64,000 nucleotides of DNA from Pyramidobacter sp. C12-8 (GCF_002007215.1 NZ_MUHX01000004.1:1-64000), one strand, 5' to 3'. Shown: positions 42,523 to 53,051, counted from the first letter of the stretch. Translations and numbers: made by a program. Notes: generated by a model not told the origin, from the sequence alone.

Positions 42523-45500
42523 TCATTTTTTCAGGCCCAGATGCCGCAGAGCCCGGCGCAGAGTGTGCGCCAATCCGTGATCGCGCCAGCAGCGAACGCC
42601 GCCGCGCGCTTTGCGCGGCGCCCAGGTGAGGATGCGGCCGAGGCGGAAGGAAACGCTGCGCTGGAGATCATGTATCACTTTTTCTTTCGTCCGCAGCTGG
42701 TTGCGCGCCGTCTCCGCCTCACGTTCGGCTGTCTGGCGCTGTGATGTTTCTTTTTGCAACTGTGAGCGTGCCGACGACAGTTCCTTTTCGGCTGCCTGGC
42801 GCTGCGTTGTTTCCTTTTGCAGCTGTGAACGCGCCGCCGACAGCTCTTTCTCGGCTGCCTGACGCCGCGACGCTTCCTGCGCGGCGAGGCTCCGGTCTTT
42901 TTCGAGCTTCGCGCAGCGCGCGTTCACGTTCCGAAGCTGGAGTTCGAGTCCGTCCAGGCGGCGACAGCGCGCGAACAGATACTCGCTTTCGTCTTCGTAC
43001 TGCAGCAGGCGCGTCACGTAATCCAGATTCGTCGGATTGTAAAAATAGCCGCGATCGCGCCGGTCAAGCTCCATCAGTTCGTTGGCCTGCGCTTTCAGCT
43101 CGCGCAGGATCCTGAACACGCTGTCGAGCGTACCGACCATGCGCAGATTGTAAGCGCAGCGATCCAGCGTGCTGTTGATGAAGCTCTGCTTCACCTGCGG
43201 CCAGCATTCCGACGCGGCCAGATTTCGCTTCCACAGTTTCGTCGCCTCCCAAAAGGCCAGCGGCGATTCGTCCTTGGTGTGTTCGAGGCTGCGCGGATTG
43301 TTGACGCGGCGCCGGTACCCGGGAGCGTCGTACGCGATAATCCGCGAGGCTTCGCCCAGCGCCGTATAAACAAAGACGATATCTTCCGCGCGCGACAGCG
43401 CCGGAAAGCGGAGCTGAAGGGAGTCGATAAAATCGCGACGGAACAGCTTGCCGCCCGGACCGCCGTCGTAAAAATTGAAAATATACTGCGGCACGTCGCG
43501 CCAGCAAAACACGGGCAGGTCGCGCGGCAGCAGGTTCAGCCGCAACGAAGACGGTTCGGCGGTCGCCGCTTCGCCGCCCTGCCAGCGGTACGTTCCTCCC
43601 ACGACGACGTCCGCCCGAGTCGAGCGCGCCCGGTCGGTCATCTTCAGCAGATAATCGGCGTCGAACGCGTCGTCGGAGTCAAGGAACGTCACGTATTCGC
43701 CCCGCGCCGCGTCCAGCGCTAGGTTACGCGCCACGCCGGCGCCGGCATGTTCCTGCGTCATCACGACGATCCGGCCGTCGCGCGCGGCGTATTCGCGCAG
43801 GATATTGGGCGTGTCGTCCGTCGAACCGTCGTCGACGCACAGCAGCTCGAACGAAGTCAGCGACTGCCTCAGCACGCTCTCCACCGCTTCGCACAGATAC
43901 CTCTGCGCGTTGAAGACGGGCATGACGACCGTGACGAGCGGGCGCGCCTCCGCGGCGATGCCGTGCCGTCCCTCAAAGCGCGGCGGCAGACACAGATTTT
44001 TCAGCGTCCAGAAATGCTCCTTGTACGCAAACGCCGCGATAAAATCTTCGCCGACGTCGTCTGCGTCGAGGCACCAGACGAACTCTTTGATGCGTTCGTG
44101 GAGGGCGTAAACGTCTTTTCCCCGTTCCAGCCGACGGAAATATTCTTCGAAAACGCGATTGAGCCCCCACTGGCAAACCAGGCGCGCCGTTGCCTGCGGC
44201 AGTGTGGCCGCCAACTCGCGAATCGCGGCATACGAGACAATCTGCCGTTCGAAGGACGGCGATTCCGCTTCGGCAGCAAGGTGCTCGGCGACGGGAATGT
44301 CGGTGATCATCAGACGCTGCGCCGCAGTCAGACAGCCCACGGAGAAGCTGCGTTCGCCGCCGTCCGGCAGCGGCGAAAACGCAAGGCCGTTTTGGCGCAC
44401 GAACTCGGTTCGGTACAGCCCGTAGAAAGAAACGGCCGTCTCGAGCAGCTCGCGCGGCGCTTCGGCAAAGGTCGCGGCCGTCCACAGTTTCGGGCAGTCG
44501 CGGTAGCTCCACGGCGCCGGCAGCTCCGTTTCGCCGCGGCGCGCGTCCTTCAGGCGCACCGCCCCTTTGACCAAATCCAGTTTGTTTTTCACAGCCGCAT
44601 CGTACAGCCGCCGCAAACTGTCGGGCAGCAGCCTGTCCCCGGCGTCGAGAAAGATCGCGTACTCGCCCGCGGCCGCTTCGAGCCCCGCGTTGCGCGCCGC
44701 TCCCGCCGTCAGACCGGGCAACGCAGCGATCCTGACGCGTTCGCTCCGTCCGGCGCATTCACGCAGAAGCGCCGACGGCGCGCCGCTTTCGGCGCAGATG
44801 ATCTCGATTTCAGTCAGCGATTGGGCGAGTACGCTGTCGAGAGTCCAGCACAGATCGCTTTCTTCGCCGCAGACAGAAATGATCACGGAGACCTTCGCCG
44901 CCCCCCGAGGCAACGCTTTATCGGCGAGAAAAAGCCTGAAACGCAAGCGCTCCTCTATCGGCAATTGCTCAACCCGTGCCCGTTCCTGCGGCAACAGCGT
45001 CGAGAATCGTTTGGCGCCGGTACGCCGAATCGACGCGACGATATCGCGCGCGGCTTTGGCGGCGCTTTCCGCAAGAGCCCGCTGCGAAAGCAGCTTGCGT
45101 ATTTCTTCCCAGACGACGAAGCAAGACCAGACGTCGGCAATTTTCACCGGGCTGGTCATGATGGAATTTTTGCGGATACGGTGCAGATAAAGGATCTGCG
45201 GCAGGTGAGCGGCGCGCTTCGCTTCCAACATCACCATAAAGGAAAAGAGCTCGTCTTCGTGGACGATGCCCTCGTAAAAGCGAATGCCGCCGCTCCGCAG
45301 GAAATCCCGCCTGATCATCTGCATCCACACGACGGGCACGTAGTCGCCGTTGGCGCGCATCGCGCCAAGCAGCTCTTCGCCGACGACGACGGCCGGGTAC
45401 TCGCGGACGCGACGGTAGTACTCGCGCGTGCGCTCGACCTCGGCTTCATAGGCGGGTTCGTCGGCGAAACACTCCGCGTTGAAATACAGGACGTCCAGCC

Positions 45501-45891
45501 GGCCGGCTTCCATGCGTTCATACAAAGCCTGCAGCGCCTCGGGCTTGAGAACGTCGTCGCCGTCCATGAAGAAGACGTACGGAGCGCGGGCGGCATCAAG
45601 CCCGCGGTTGCGCGCGGCCGACGGTCCGGCGTTTTCCTGCGACAGCACCGAAATGCGCGGCTCCTCGGCGGCCCAGCGCATCAGCACGTCCAACGAAGCG
45701 TCGGTCGAGCCGTCGTTGACGCAGATCACTTCCAGTTGCGTCAACGACTGACGCAAAACGCTCCGCAGCATGTCTTCGAGATATTCTTCCACATTGTACA
45801 CGGGGACGACGACGCTCACGAGCGGATGTCCGGCCTGATTCTGTTTCATGACGACACAGGAAGATTTTTGCTTATCCATAAGCGGTTTCAT
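42523..45891 (-). CDS. Three-domain GT2 glycosyltransferase with coiled-coil tail
   Basis: The 1122-residue protein starts at MKPLMDKQKS after GAGAGG. Three GT-A domains are in tandem: domain 1 (about residues 20-250; VSVVVPVYNVEEYL, CVNDGSTDAS, MDGDD), domain 2 (about 330-560; VSVIISVCGEESDL but CAESGAP and LDAGD in place of the usual DGST and DxD), and domain 3 (about 660-900; VTVVMPVFNAQRYL, CVDDGSTDDT, LDSDD). Domain 2 has lost likely donor-binding residues and may be inactive. Residues 1000-1085 form a coiled coil of about three 21-residue repeats (QAAEKELSAARSQLQKE). No membrane helix. It probably extends a surface polysaccharide or glycosylates protein; the acceptor is unknown. Confidence 0.88.
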   Translation of the reverse strand: MKPLMDKQKSSCVVMKQNQAGHPLVSVVVPVYNVEEYLEDMLRSVLRQSLTQLEVICVNDGSTDASLDVLMRWAAEEPRISVLSQENAGPSAARNRGLDAARAPYVFFMDGDDVLKPEALQALYERMEAGRLDVLYFNAECFADEPAYEAEVERTREYYRRVREYPAVVVGEELLGAMRANGDYVPVVWMQMIRRDFLRSGGIRFYEGIVHEDELFSFMVMLEAKRAAHLPQILYLHRIRKNSIMTSPVKIADVWSCFVVWEEIRKLLSQRALAESAAKAARDIVASIRRTGAKRFSTLLPQERARVEQLPIEERLRFRLFLADKALPRGAAKVSVIISVCGEESDLCWTLDSVLAQSLTEIEIICAESGAPSALLRECAGRSERVRIAALPGLTAGAARNAGLEAAAGEYAIFLDAGDRLLPDSLRRLYDAAVKNKLDLVKGAVRLKDARRGETELPAPWSYRDCPKLWTAATFAEAPRELLETAVSFYGLYRTEFVRQNGLAFSPLPDGGERSFSVGCLTAAQRLMITDIPVAEHLAAEAESPSFERQIVSYAAIRELAATLPQATARLVCQWGLNRVFEEYFRRLERGKDVYALHERIKEFVWCLDADDVGEDFIAAFAYKEHFWTLKNLCLPPRFEGRHGIAAEARPLVTVVMPVFNAQRYLCEAVESVLRQSLTSFELLCVDDGSTDDTPNILREYAARDGRIVVMTQEHAGAGVARNLALDAARGEYVTFLDSDDAFDADYLLKMTDRARSTRADVVVGGTYRWQGGEAATAEPSSLRLNLLPRDLPVFCWRDVPQYIFNFYDGGPGGKLFRRDFIDSLQLRFPALSRAEDIVFVYTALGEASRIIAYDAPGYRRRVNNPRSLEHTKDESPLAFWEATKLWKRNLAASECWPQVKQSFINSTLDRCAYNLRMVGTLDSVFRILRELKAQANELMELDRRDRGYFYNPTNLDYVTRLLQYEDESEYLFARCRRLDGLELQLRNVNARCAKLEKDRSLAAQEASRRQAAEKELSAARSQLQKETTQRQAAEKELSSARSQLQKETSQRQTAEREAETARNQLRTKEKVIHDLQRSVSFRLGRILTWAPRKARGGVRCWRDHGLAHTLRRALRHLGLKK

Positions 45892-45911
45892 CGCCACGAC
45901 CTCTCTGTCGA

Positions 45912-45982
45912 AAAATGAAAAGGCGCCGCCGAAAGAGCGAGTACGGCGCTTGATGCAGCCGTACTCGCTCTTTCGGCGGCGC
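45912..45982 (-). terminator. Terminator-like hairpin in the leader of the glycosyltransferase gene
   Basis: Arms 45958-45982 and 45923-45947 form a perfect 25-bp stem with a 10-base loop. On the minus strand TTTTCATTTTT follows (45921-45911 approx.). It lies between a strong promoter (46017-46046) and the start codon (45891), so transcripts must pass it. Confidence 0.75.
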
Positions 45983-46016
45983 GGCACCTTTGGAAGCAAA
46001 ACATATTATAGAAATA

Positions 46017-46046
46017 ATAATAACATCGTTCTCAACATTATGTCAA
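46017..46046 (-). promoter_or_regulatory. Promoter of the glycosyltransferase gene
   Basis: Minus-strand TTGACA (46046-46041), an 18-base spacer and TATTAT (46022-46017) precede a leader of about 120 bases. A second pair, TTGAGA with TATAAT at 19-base spacing, overlaps it. Confidence 0.7.
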
Positions 46047-46080
46047 CGCCGCGCCGTTTTTTTACCCGCCATCGCAAAAT

Positions 46081-46137
46081 AACGCAGCGGCAGGAAGAAG
46101 ACGCGGTGAACCGCGCCGTTCTTCCTGCCGCTGCGTT
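46081..46137 (-). terminator. Terminator of the radical SAM gene
   Basis: Perfect 19-bp arms (46081-46099 and 46119-46137, AACGCAGCGGCAGGAAGAA) with an inner GCGGT/ACCGC stem, followed on the minus strand by ATTTTG. The upstream arm touches the stop codon. Confidence 0.85.
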
Positions 46138-47045
46138 TACGTTTCTTCATCGCGGGCGACGTTGCGCCCGTCGAAGACGGGGATGAATTTTTCCATCGCC
46201 GTGTGGCCGCGCTGGATAAAACAGTTTTCCATGCCGAGCTTTTCGGCGTGGTCCAGCACCTTGTCGTACTCGCAGGTCATCAGGCGGCGGTTCAGCTCGG
46301 GGCAGCAAGCCGCCTGCGGCATGGGCGTGAACTGGTTCATCAGGCTCACGCAGATGTCCGAACCAAAGGTATTCCACAGATAATCCAGCACTCTGAAACT
46401 GTCGCGGGAGTGTCCCGGCAGAATCAGATGCCGCACCAGCACGCCGCGGGTCATCAGCCCGTCTTTCATCACGAACGGCCCCGTGATCTCGAACATCTTC
46501 TCGATCGACGCCGAAGCGTATCGAAAATAATCCGGAGCGTTGGAGTATCGCCGCGCCAAAGAATCGGCGCAGTATTTCAGATCGGGCAGGAACACGTCCA
46601 CGGAACCGCGCAGCGCTTCGATCGTCTCCGGCAGCTCGTAGCCGCCGCAGTTGTACACGACCGGCAGGATAAATCCATGCCGTTTGGCCCGATCGAGCGC
46701 CGCGAGGATCTGCGGCACGTAGTGCGTCGGCGTCACCAGATCGAGCGAGGCGGCGCCGCGCCGCTGCTGTTCGAGAAAGATTTCGGCCAGGCGTTCCACG
46801 CTCACGTCGACGCCTTTTCCCCGGTGGCTGACGTCGTAGTTCTGGCAGAAGACGCACTTCATGGTGCAGTGGGAGAAAAAAACCGTTCCGGCGCCGTTTT
46901 CGCCCGTCAGGCACGGTTCTTCCCAGCGGTGCAGCGACACCAGCGCCACGCGCGCCAGTTCGCCGGCGCCGCACCAGCCTTTTTGCCCGTTTTGCCTGTC
47001 CGCGCCGCAACGGCGCGGGCATAGGTCACATGAACACAGATCCAT
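46137..47045 (-). CDS. Radical SAM protein, PflA-like
   Basis: The 302-residue protein carries the cluster motif CTMKCVFCQN (CxxxCxxC) near residue 60, preceded by a second cysteine-rich start (CSCDLCPRRCG, then GWCGAG). This N-terminus is typical of the PflA-related YfkA/AmmeMemoRadiSam-like family. Conserved NCGGYE and DVFLPDLKY motifs follow. It uses S-adenosylmethionine to make a radical; the substrate is unknown. GGGGGAAG precedes the ATG. It is a single-gene unit. Confidence 0.88.
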   Translation of the reverse strand: MDLCSCDLCPRRCGADRQNGQKGWCGAGELARVALVSLHRWEEPCLTGENGAGTVFFSHCTMKCVFCQNYDVSHRGKGVDVSVERLAEIFLEQQRRGAASLDLVTPTHYVPQILAALDRAKRHGFILPVVYNCGGYELPETIEALRGSVDVFLPDLKYCADSLARRYSNAPDYFRYASASIEKMFEITGPFVMKDGLMTRGVLVRHLILPGHSRDSFRVLDYLWNTFGSDICVSLMNQFTPMPQAACCPELNRRLMTCEYDKVLDHAEKLGMENCFIQRGHTAMEKFIPVFDGRNVARDEET

Positions 47046-47065
47046 CGTCGCGCTTCCCCCACATA

Positions 47066-47100
47066 CAAAAATCGCCCCGGGAACCTTTTCCCGGGGCGAT
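47066..47100 (-). terminator. Terminator of the gap-pgk operon
   Basis: ATCGCCCCGGG (47071-47081) pairs with CCCGGGGCGAT (47090-47100); TTTTTG follows on the minus strand. Confidence 0.9.
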
Positions 47101-47113
47101 TGTACTCTCCAAA

Positions 47114-48307
<1,194 letters not shown>

Positions 48308-48308
48308 T

Positions 48309-49331
48309 TTACAGCCCCTTGGAGATCACGTAGTTGACCAGGTCGACGCAGCGGCAGGAATAGCCCCACTCGTTGTCGTACCAGGCGAAAACTTTGACGA
48401 GTCCGTTCATCTCGATGGTCTGATCGGGCGCGAAAATGCTGGAGCGGTCGTCGTGAATGAAGTCGGCGGACACGCACTCGTCGGTGACGTATCCCACGTA
48501 GGGAGCCATGGCGCCCGCGGCGGCCTTTTTCACGGCCGCGTTCACTTCGTCGGCCGTCACCGCGCGGCCGGGGACGAAGGTCAGATCGACGATGGAAACG
48601 TCGGGCGTGGGCACGCGCAGCGCCATGCCGCTCAGTTTGCCTTTCAGGGCCGGGATGACGAGCGCCACGGCCTTGGCGGCGCCGGTCGTGGTGGGGACCA
48701 TGGAACAGGCCGCCGCGCGGGCGCGGTAGTTGCTCTTCTTGTGGGACTTGTCGACCAGGTTCTGATCGCCCGTGTAAGAGTGGACGGTCGTCATCAATCC
48801 TTTTTCGATGCCGAACGCGTCGTTGAGGATCTTGGCGATCGGCGCCAGGCAGTTGGTCGTGCAGGACGCGTTGGAAACGATATGGTCCTTGGCGGGATCG
48901 TACTTTTCCTCGTTGACGCCCATGACGAACGTCGCCACGCCGTCGCCCTTGCCGGGAGCGGTGATGACGACCTTTTTGGCGCCGCAGGCGATATGGGCCC
49001 CGGCCTTTTCGGCCGTCACGTTCTTGCCGGTCGCTTCGATGACCAGCTCGACGCCCAGTTCCTTCCAGGGATACACGTCGTTTTCGGGCGTGACGCAGAG
49101 GATCTTTTGGCCGTTGACGACGATGGAGTCGCCTTCCGAAGTGACCGTGCCGTTGAAACGGCCGTGCACGGAATCGTACTTGAAAAGATACGCCATCTGG
49201 TCGGCCGACGCGCTGTGCCTCGTAACGGCGACAACCTCAAAAAGACCTTTTTTGTCGTACTCCGACATGGCACGAAGAACAAGACGGCCAATTCTGCCAA
49301 AACCACTGATCGCAACTCGAACTTTGCTCAT
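48309..49331 (-). CDS. gap: Glyceraldehyde-3-phosphate dehydrogenase
   Basis: The 340-residue enzyme has the NAD-binding start VAISGFGRIGRLVLRA, the catalytic cysteine in SNASCTTNCLAP, and the C-terminal AWYDNEWGYSCR. AGGAGG lies ahead of the ATG. It oxidises and phosphorylates glyceraldehyde 3-phosphate in glycolysis. Two promoter candidates lie upstream. Confidence 0.98.
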   Translation of the reverse strand: MSKVRVAISGFGRIGRLVLRAMSEYDKKGLFEVVAVTRHSASADQMAYLFKYDSVHGRFNGTVTSEGDSIVVNGQKILCVTPENDVYPWKELGVELVIEATGKNVTAEKAGAHIACGAKKVVITAPGKGDGVATFVMGVNEEKYDPAKDHIVSNASCTTNCLAPIAKILNDAFGIEKGLMTTVHSYTGDQNLVDKSHKKSNYRARAAACSMVPTTTGAAKAVALVIPALKGKLSGMALRVPTPDVSIVDLTFVPGRAVTADEVNAAVKKAAAGAMAPYVGYVTDECVSADFIHDDRSSIFAPDQTIEMNGLVKVFAWYDNEWGYSCRCVDLVNYVISKGL

Positions 49332-49392
49332 AGCAGCAGCCTCCTAAGAATTATTAGCCGTCTCCGCCGGGAAAACGGCTTTCGCAAGCGAC

Positions 49393-49437
49393 ATCATACC
49401 GTGTGTTTAGATTAAGCGCAAAACGGCCGGCTGTCAA
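49393..49437 (-). promoter_or_regulatory. Two overlapping promoter candidates for gap-pgk
   Basis: On the minus strand TTGACA (49437-49432) with TAATCT (49414-49409) and TTGCGC (49421-49416) with TATGAT (49398-49393) both have exactly 17-base spacers. Strong glycolytic expression could use either. Confidence 0.6.
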
Positions 49438-49460
49438 GATTCGTGCCGATTAATTTCGCG

Positions 49461-50339
49461 TCAGGACCGCTTCGACGGATCAAAACCGGCCTCTTCCGCG
49501 ATCGCGAGCAATTTTTTCAGACGATATTTCACGGTGCTTTTGCTCACCTGCGGGCGAAGCAGATCGCCAAGATCGGACAGCGTCGCTTCCGGATTCTCGA
49601 GCCGGGCCCGGGCCAGGGGGATCAGCTTTTCGGGGATCAGCTTCACGTCGAGTCGGCGCAGAAAATCGATCATCGCCACATGCTGGCGGGAAGTTTTCAC
49701 GCTGCGGCGAATATTGGCGCTGTCGCAATTGGCCTGCTTATTGGCCAAGTCGCGGCTGCCGCGCATTATCGAACGCTTTTCAAGGTTCTGCGCCAAAGCC
49801 GACATGCCCATAAAATAACAGAAACGCATGATCTGCTGAAGGTCGCGAATCGTCAGCTCGCGCACGTTTCCCTTATCCCGCGCCGAGAAGGTAATCTCGC
49901 TGCCCTCCAGCAGTTCGCTCATACTGCGCGCCACCGACGCATCGTGAAAACGCATGATGCAGTAATATCCCCGCTTGGGATTGTAAACGCTCCCCGCGCA
50001 GCCGAAAACGCCGCGCGCCCAGGCCCAACGGATGAAATCGCGGCGGTGACGTTTTGCGAGAATCGTCCTATAAAGAGACTGCGGCAAAACGACCGCCACT
50101 TTCCGATTCTGCACGCGCAGGATCTCGCTCAGGTCCGCTTCGCCGCTCCAGCGCACATACGGCCAGAGACGGCGGAAGCGGCGGTAGACCCACAGCCGCG
50201 ACGAGGAGATACGCGCCTCGATCCCGACGGTCTGCCTGTTCATGCAGGCGACGATCCCGGACAGCTCGGACTCCGCGGAAACGGCGTCGGTCACGGGAGC
50301 CAGAAACCATTCGTCCCATTGCTCGGTGCTGATCTTCAT
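49461..50339 (-). CDS. whiA: WhiA-family DNA-binding protein
   Basis: The 292-residue protein has the N-terminal LAGLIDADG-like domain without catalytic acids (RRDFIRWAWARGVFGCAGSV) and the C-terminal WhiA HTH (ATLSDLGDLLRPQVSKSTVKYRLKK in two parts). WhiA regulates cell division and metabolism in Gram-positives and some other phyla. Its ATG overlaps the yvcK stop (ATGA), completing the usual rapZ-yvcK-whiA set. Confidence 0.93.
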   Translation of the reverse strand: MKISTEQWDEWFLAPVTDAVSAESELSGIVACMNRQTVGIEARISSSRLWVYRRFRRLWPYVRWSGEADLSEILRVQNRKVAVVLPQSLYRTILAKRHRRDFIRWAWARGVFGCAGSVYNPKRGYYCIMRFHDASVARSMSELLEGSEITFSARDKGNVRELTIRDLQQIMRFCYFMGMSALAQNLEKRSIMRGSRDLANKQANCDSANIRRSVKTSRQHVAMIDFLRRLDVKLIPEKLIPLARARLENPEATLSDLGDLLRPQVSKSTVKYRLKKLLAIAEEAGFDPSKRS

Positions 50340-51475
50340 AGCTCATACCCGCCGTTCAGCTTGCGGTTGATCCTCATCAGCGCCTCGGCCAGGCGGGCGC
50401 TGTGATGACGTACGACGCCGCTCTCCTGGATCTGAAGCAGCGAAGCGCGGAAAACCTGGCAGCTCCTCGAGATCAAAAACTCTTCATCCTGCCGCCCCAG
50501 CGACAAAGGTTCCGCTCCTTGAGCGCGATACTTTTCCCGAAGCGGTTCGGGAATGACGTCTTCGTTGAGAACCACCACGTCGGGGTAACGTCCCAGCGCT
50601 TTGGCGACCCACTGAATGTGATTGAGCTGCGTCATGCCGCTGGTTTCCCCCGGCTGAGTCATCAGGTTGGCAACGTAAACGACGGGGCGCTTCGACTTGC
50701 GCAGCGCGGCGGTAAAATCTTCCACCAGCAGATTGGGGATGACGCTCGTAAAAAGGCTGCCCGGCCCCAGAATGACCAGATCGGCATGGTGAAGGACCGA
50801 AAATGCTTCGCGCACCGGCTTCACGCCCGAAGGCTCGAGGCGGATGCTGCGAATGTCGCGTCCGCGCTCCGCCACCGCCAGTTCGCCGCGCAGCGTCGCG
50901 CCGTCGTTCGTCTCGGCGACGAGCGTGACGTTTTCCGTCGTGATCGGCAGCACCCGGCCGCGGATCGCCAGCAAATTGTTGACGAGCTCCACGGCGTTTT
51001 TGAAATCGCCCGACTGCTCCGTCGCCGCCAGCAGGATCAGATTGCCGAGACTATGTCCTTTCAGATCGCCCTGGCCGAAACGGAAGTTCATGAAGGCCCG
51101 CAGCTGATCGTCGTTTTCGCTGAGGGCGACCAGACAGTTGCGGATGTCGCCGGGAGGCAGCATGCCCCAGTCGCGCACCAGGCGTCCGGAACTGCCCCCT
51201 TCGTCGGTCACCGTGACCAAGGCGACGATATTGCGCGTATAGCCTTTCAGCCCCTTTAAGAGAGAAGAAAGCCCCGTCCCGCCGCCGACTGCCACAAAAT
51301 GGGGCCCTCCCGCGAGACGGAGCTGTACGGCTGCCGCCGCCGCTTCCCGTTCGTTCGTTCTTTTCGATATGAAACTTCGCACGCGGCGACTGTTGCGGAA
51401 CAGAAGAGACACGGTCACGCCGCCGGCCAGACAGCCGCCGACAAAGATCAGCGCCACGGCGAACAAAAGCGTCAT
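50336..51475 (-). CDS. yvcK: YvcK/CofD-like protein (UPF0052)
   Basis: The 379-residue protein has an N-terminal membrane helix (LLFAVALIFVGGCLAGGV), then the conserved nucleotide-sugar-binding motif VAVGGGTGLSSLLKGLK, TVTDEGGSSGRL and LGPGSLFTS. YvcK binds UDP-sugars and affects cell wall precursor supply and carbon use. The membrane anchor is an extra feature seen in some clades. Start and stop overlap both neighbours. Confidence 0.93.
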   Translation of the reverse strand: MTLLFAVALIFVGGCLAGGVTVSLLFRNSRRVRSFISKRTNEREAAAAAVQLRLAGGPHFVAVGGGTGLSSLLKGLKGYTRNIVALVTVTDEGGSSGRLVRDWGMLPPGDIRNCLVALSENDDQLRAFMNFRFGQGDLKGHSLGNLILLAATEQSGDFKNAVELVNNLLAIRGRVLPITTENVTLVAETNDGATLRGELAVAERGRDIRSIRLEPSGVKPVREAFSVLHHADLVILGPGSLFTSVIPNLLVEDFTAALRKSKRPVVYVANLMTQPGETSGMTQLNHIQWVAKALGRYPDVVVLNEDVIPEPLREKYRAQGAEPLSLGRQDEEFLISRSCQVFRASLLQIQESGVVRHHSARLAEALMRINRKLNGGYEL

Positions 51476-52359
51476 GATTTCCGCCCTCCCCGTTCATCCC
51501 GTTCGAGGTCGCGATGCTTGACGCGGCACTCCACGCCGTCAATCCCTCCCAATCGCTCACCCAGCCATTCAGCCGCAAAAACAGAACGATGACGGCCGCC
51601 TGTACAGCCGATGGCGATCTGCAAATAATTTTTGCCGCTGAGGTGGTACACGGGAATGATGTTTTCGAAAAGCTCCAGACTCTGGTGTAAAAAGGAGCTG
51701 GCCATCGGATCGTTGTAGATGTACTTTTGCACCGGTTCGTCACGACCCGACAGATATTTCAGCGCCTCCACGTAATAAGGATTGACGAGGAAACGCACGT
51801 CCAACACAAAATCGGCGTCAAGCGCCACGCCGTACTTGAAGCCAAACGAACTGACCGTCACCTGCAGTCCGGCCGGATTGCGCGCCAAGATCGAGAAGAT
51901 CTCGGCGCGAAGCTGGGCGTTCGACAGTGCGGATGTATCGATGATACGGTCGGCGATGCGCCGGAACTGCGCCAATTGCTTGCGCTCGATGCCGATTCCT
52001 TCCAGCAGCGAATTCATGAAACCCAACGGATGACGCCGGCGCGTCAGGCTATAGCGGCGCAGCAGCACATCCTCGGACGCCTCGAGAAAAAGGATCTGAA
52101 CGTTGACGCCCTTCTGTTTCAGATCGTCGAGCACGCGCGGCAGACAATCCGGCAGATCGAGGCTGCGCACGTCGATCACGGCCGCTACGCCGTTCTCCAG
52201 CGCTCTGGGATGCTGAGACAAGATCCCGATCAGCCCTGGAAGCATACCGACAGGAATGTTATCGACCGTAAAAAAGCCCTGATCTTCCAGAAGATGCAGC
52301 ACGCTGCTTTTTCCGCTGCCAGACAGCCCCGTGATGATCAGCAGTTTTTTCGGAAGCAT
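51472..52359 (-). CDS. rapZ: RapZ-family RNase adapter / nucleotide-binding protein
   Basis: The 295-residue protein has a Walker A motif GLSGSGKSS, and family motifs SFGFKYG, DVRFLVNPYY and IAIGCTGGRHRSV. In E. coli RapZ targets the GlmZ RNA and so controls GlmS and amino-sugar supply. ATG at 52359 fits family N-termini (LLIITGLSGSGKS); a GTG at 52374 overlaps the SPOR stop as GTGA and is the alternative. Confidence 0.93.
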   Translation of the reverse strand: MLPKKLLIITGLSGSGKSSVLHLLEDQGFFTVDNIPVGMLPGLIGILSQHPRALENGVAAVIDVRSLDLPDCLPRVLDDLKQKGVNVQILFLEASEDVLLRRYSLTRRRHPLGFMNSLLEGIGIERKQLAQFRRIADRIIDTSALSNAQLRAEIFSILARNPAGLQVTVSSFGFKYGVALDADFVLDVRFLVNPYYVEALKYLSGRDEPVQKYIYNDPMASSFLHQSLELFENIIPVYHLSGKNYLQIAIGCTGGRHRSVFAAEWLGERLGGIDGVECRVKHRDLERDERGGRKS

Positions 52360-52370
52360 GGTCTCGCCGC

Positions 52371-53051
52371 TCACTGATTCTGCCGCACTAAGACCGGATG
52401 CCCCGCCGCCTTGATGTCCTTCGCGATCTCGTCGGCCACCGCCCGTTCGCGCCCGCCGGCCACGATCACGCGATAATAATTCTTGCCGCGCACTTCCGCC
52501 TGGCGCACCACGGCGCTGTGTCCCATCTTCTGAAGCGACGAAACGACGGCGTTTGCCGCCGCGCGATCAGTGTAGGAACCGCACTGGATAATAAACAGAC
52601 TTTTGTCGATGCTGCCGCCGCGGACAATGACGCGGTTTTCCCCTGGCGCGGCATCGCCTTTCTTGGGATCGACACGAGCAGCTCGCGGTTGTGACGGGCT
52701 TTTCGACGACGCATTGTCCCCTCCCTCGCCGCCTGTCGTGGCCGGGCGATCTTCGTTCTGGGACCGACCGCCGCTTTTACGCTGCACGGGTTGAGCGATG
52801 ATCACGTTGTCAATTTTCTCTTTTTTCGTCACCACGCCGTCTTTCTTGTCCCCGACGATCCCCGCGCTCTGGTGTTGGGCAATCGGGCGCGGCTGTGTGA
52901 TAACGGTCGGCTTCGGAGGACTGGGAGCCCAAAGAAGGCGGATCCCCACCACGACAATGCCCAACGCGACAACGCCAAGAATCGGCAGCATAAAGTCGCC
53001 AAACGGGACAGCCGGCTTCTGCTTGAAACGGCTTGTTGATCTGGCTGCCAT
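52371..53051 (-). CDS. SPOR-domain membrane protein
   Basis: The 226-residue protein has a short basic N-terminus, one membrane helix (residues about 22-40, MLPILGVVALGIVVVGIRLL), a charged low-complexity linker and a C-terminal SPOR domain (FIIQCGSYTDRAAANAVVSS, then NYYRVIVAGGRERA). SPOR domains bind denuded glycans at the septum, fitting its place next to ftsZ. GAGGTG precedes the ATG. Confidence 0.92.
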   Translation of the reverse strand: MAARSTSRFKQKPAVPFGDFMLPILGVVALGIVVVGIRLLWAPSPPKPTVITQPRPIAQHQSAGIVGDKKDGVVTKKEKIDNVIIAQPVQRKSGGRSQNEDRPATTGGEGGDNASSKSPSQPRAARVDPKKGDAAPGENRVIVRGGSIDKSLFIIQCGSYTDRAAANAVVSSLQKMGHSAVVRQAEVRGKNYYRVIVAGGRERAVADEIAKDIKAAGHPVLVRQNQ

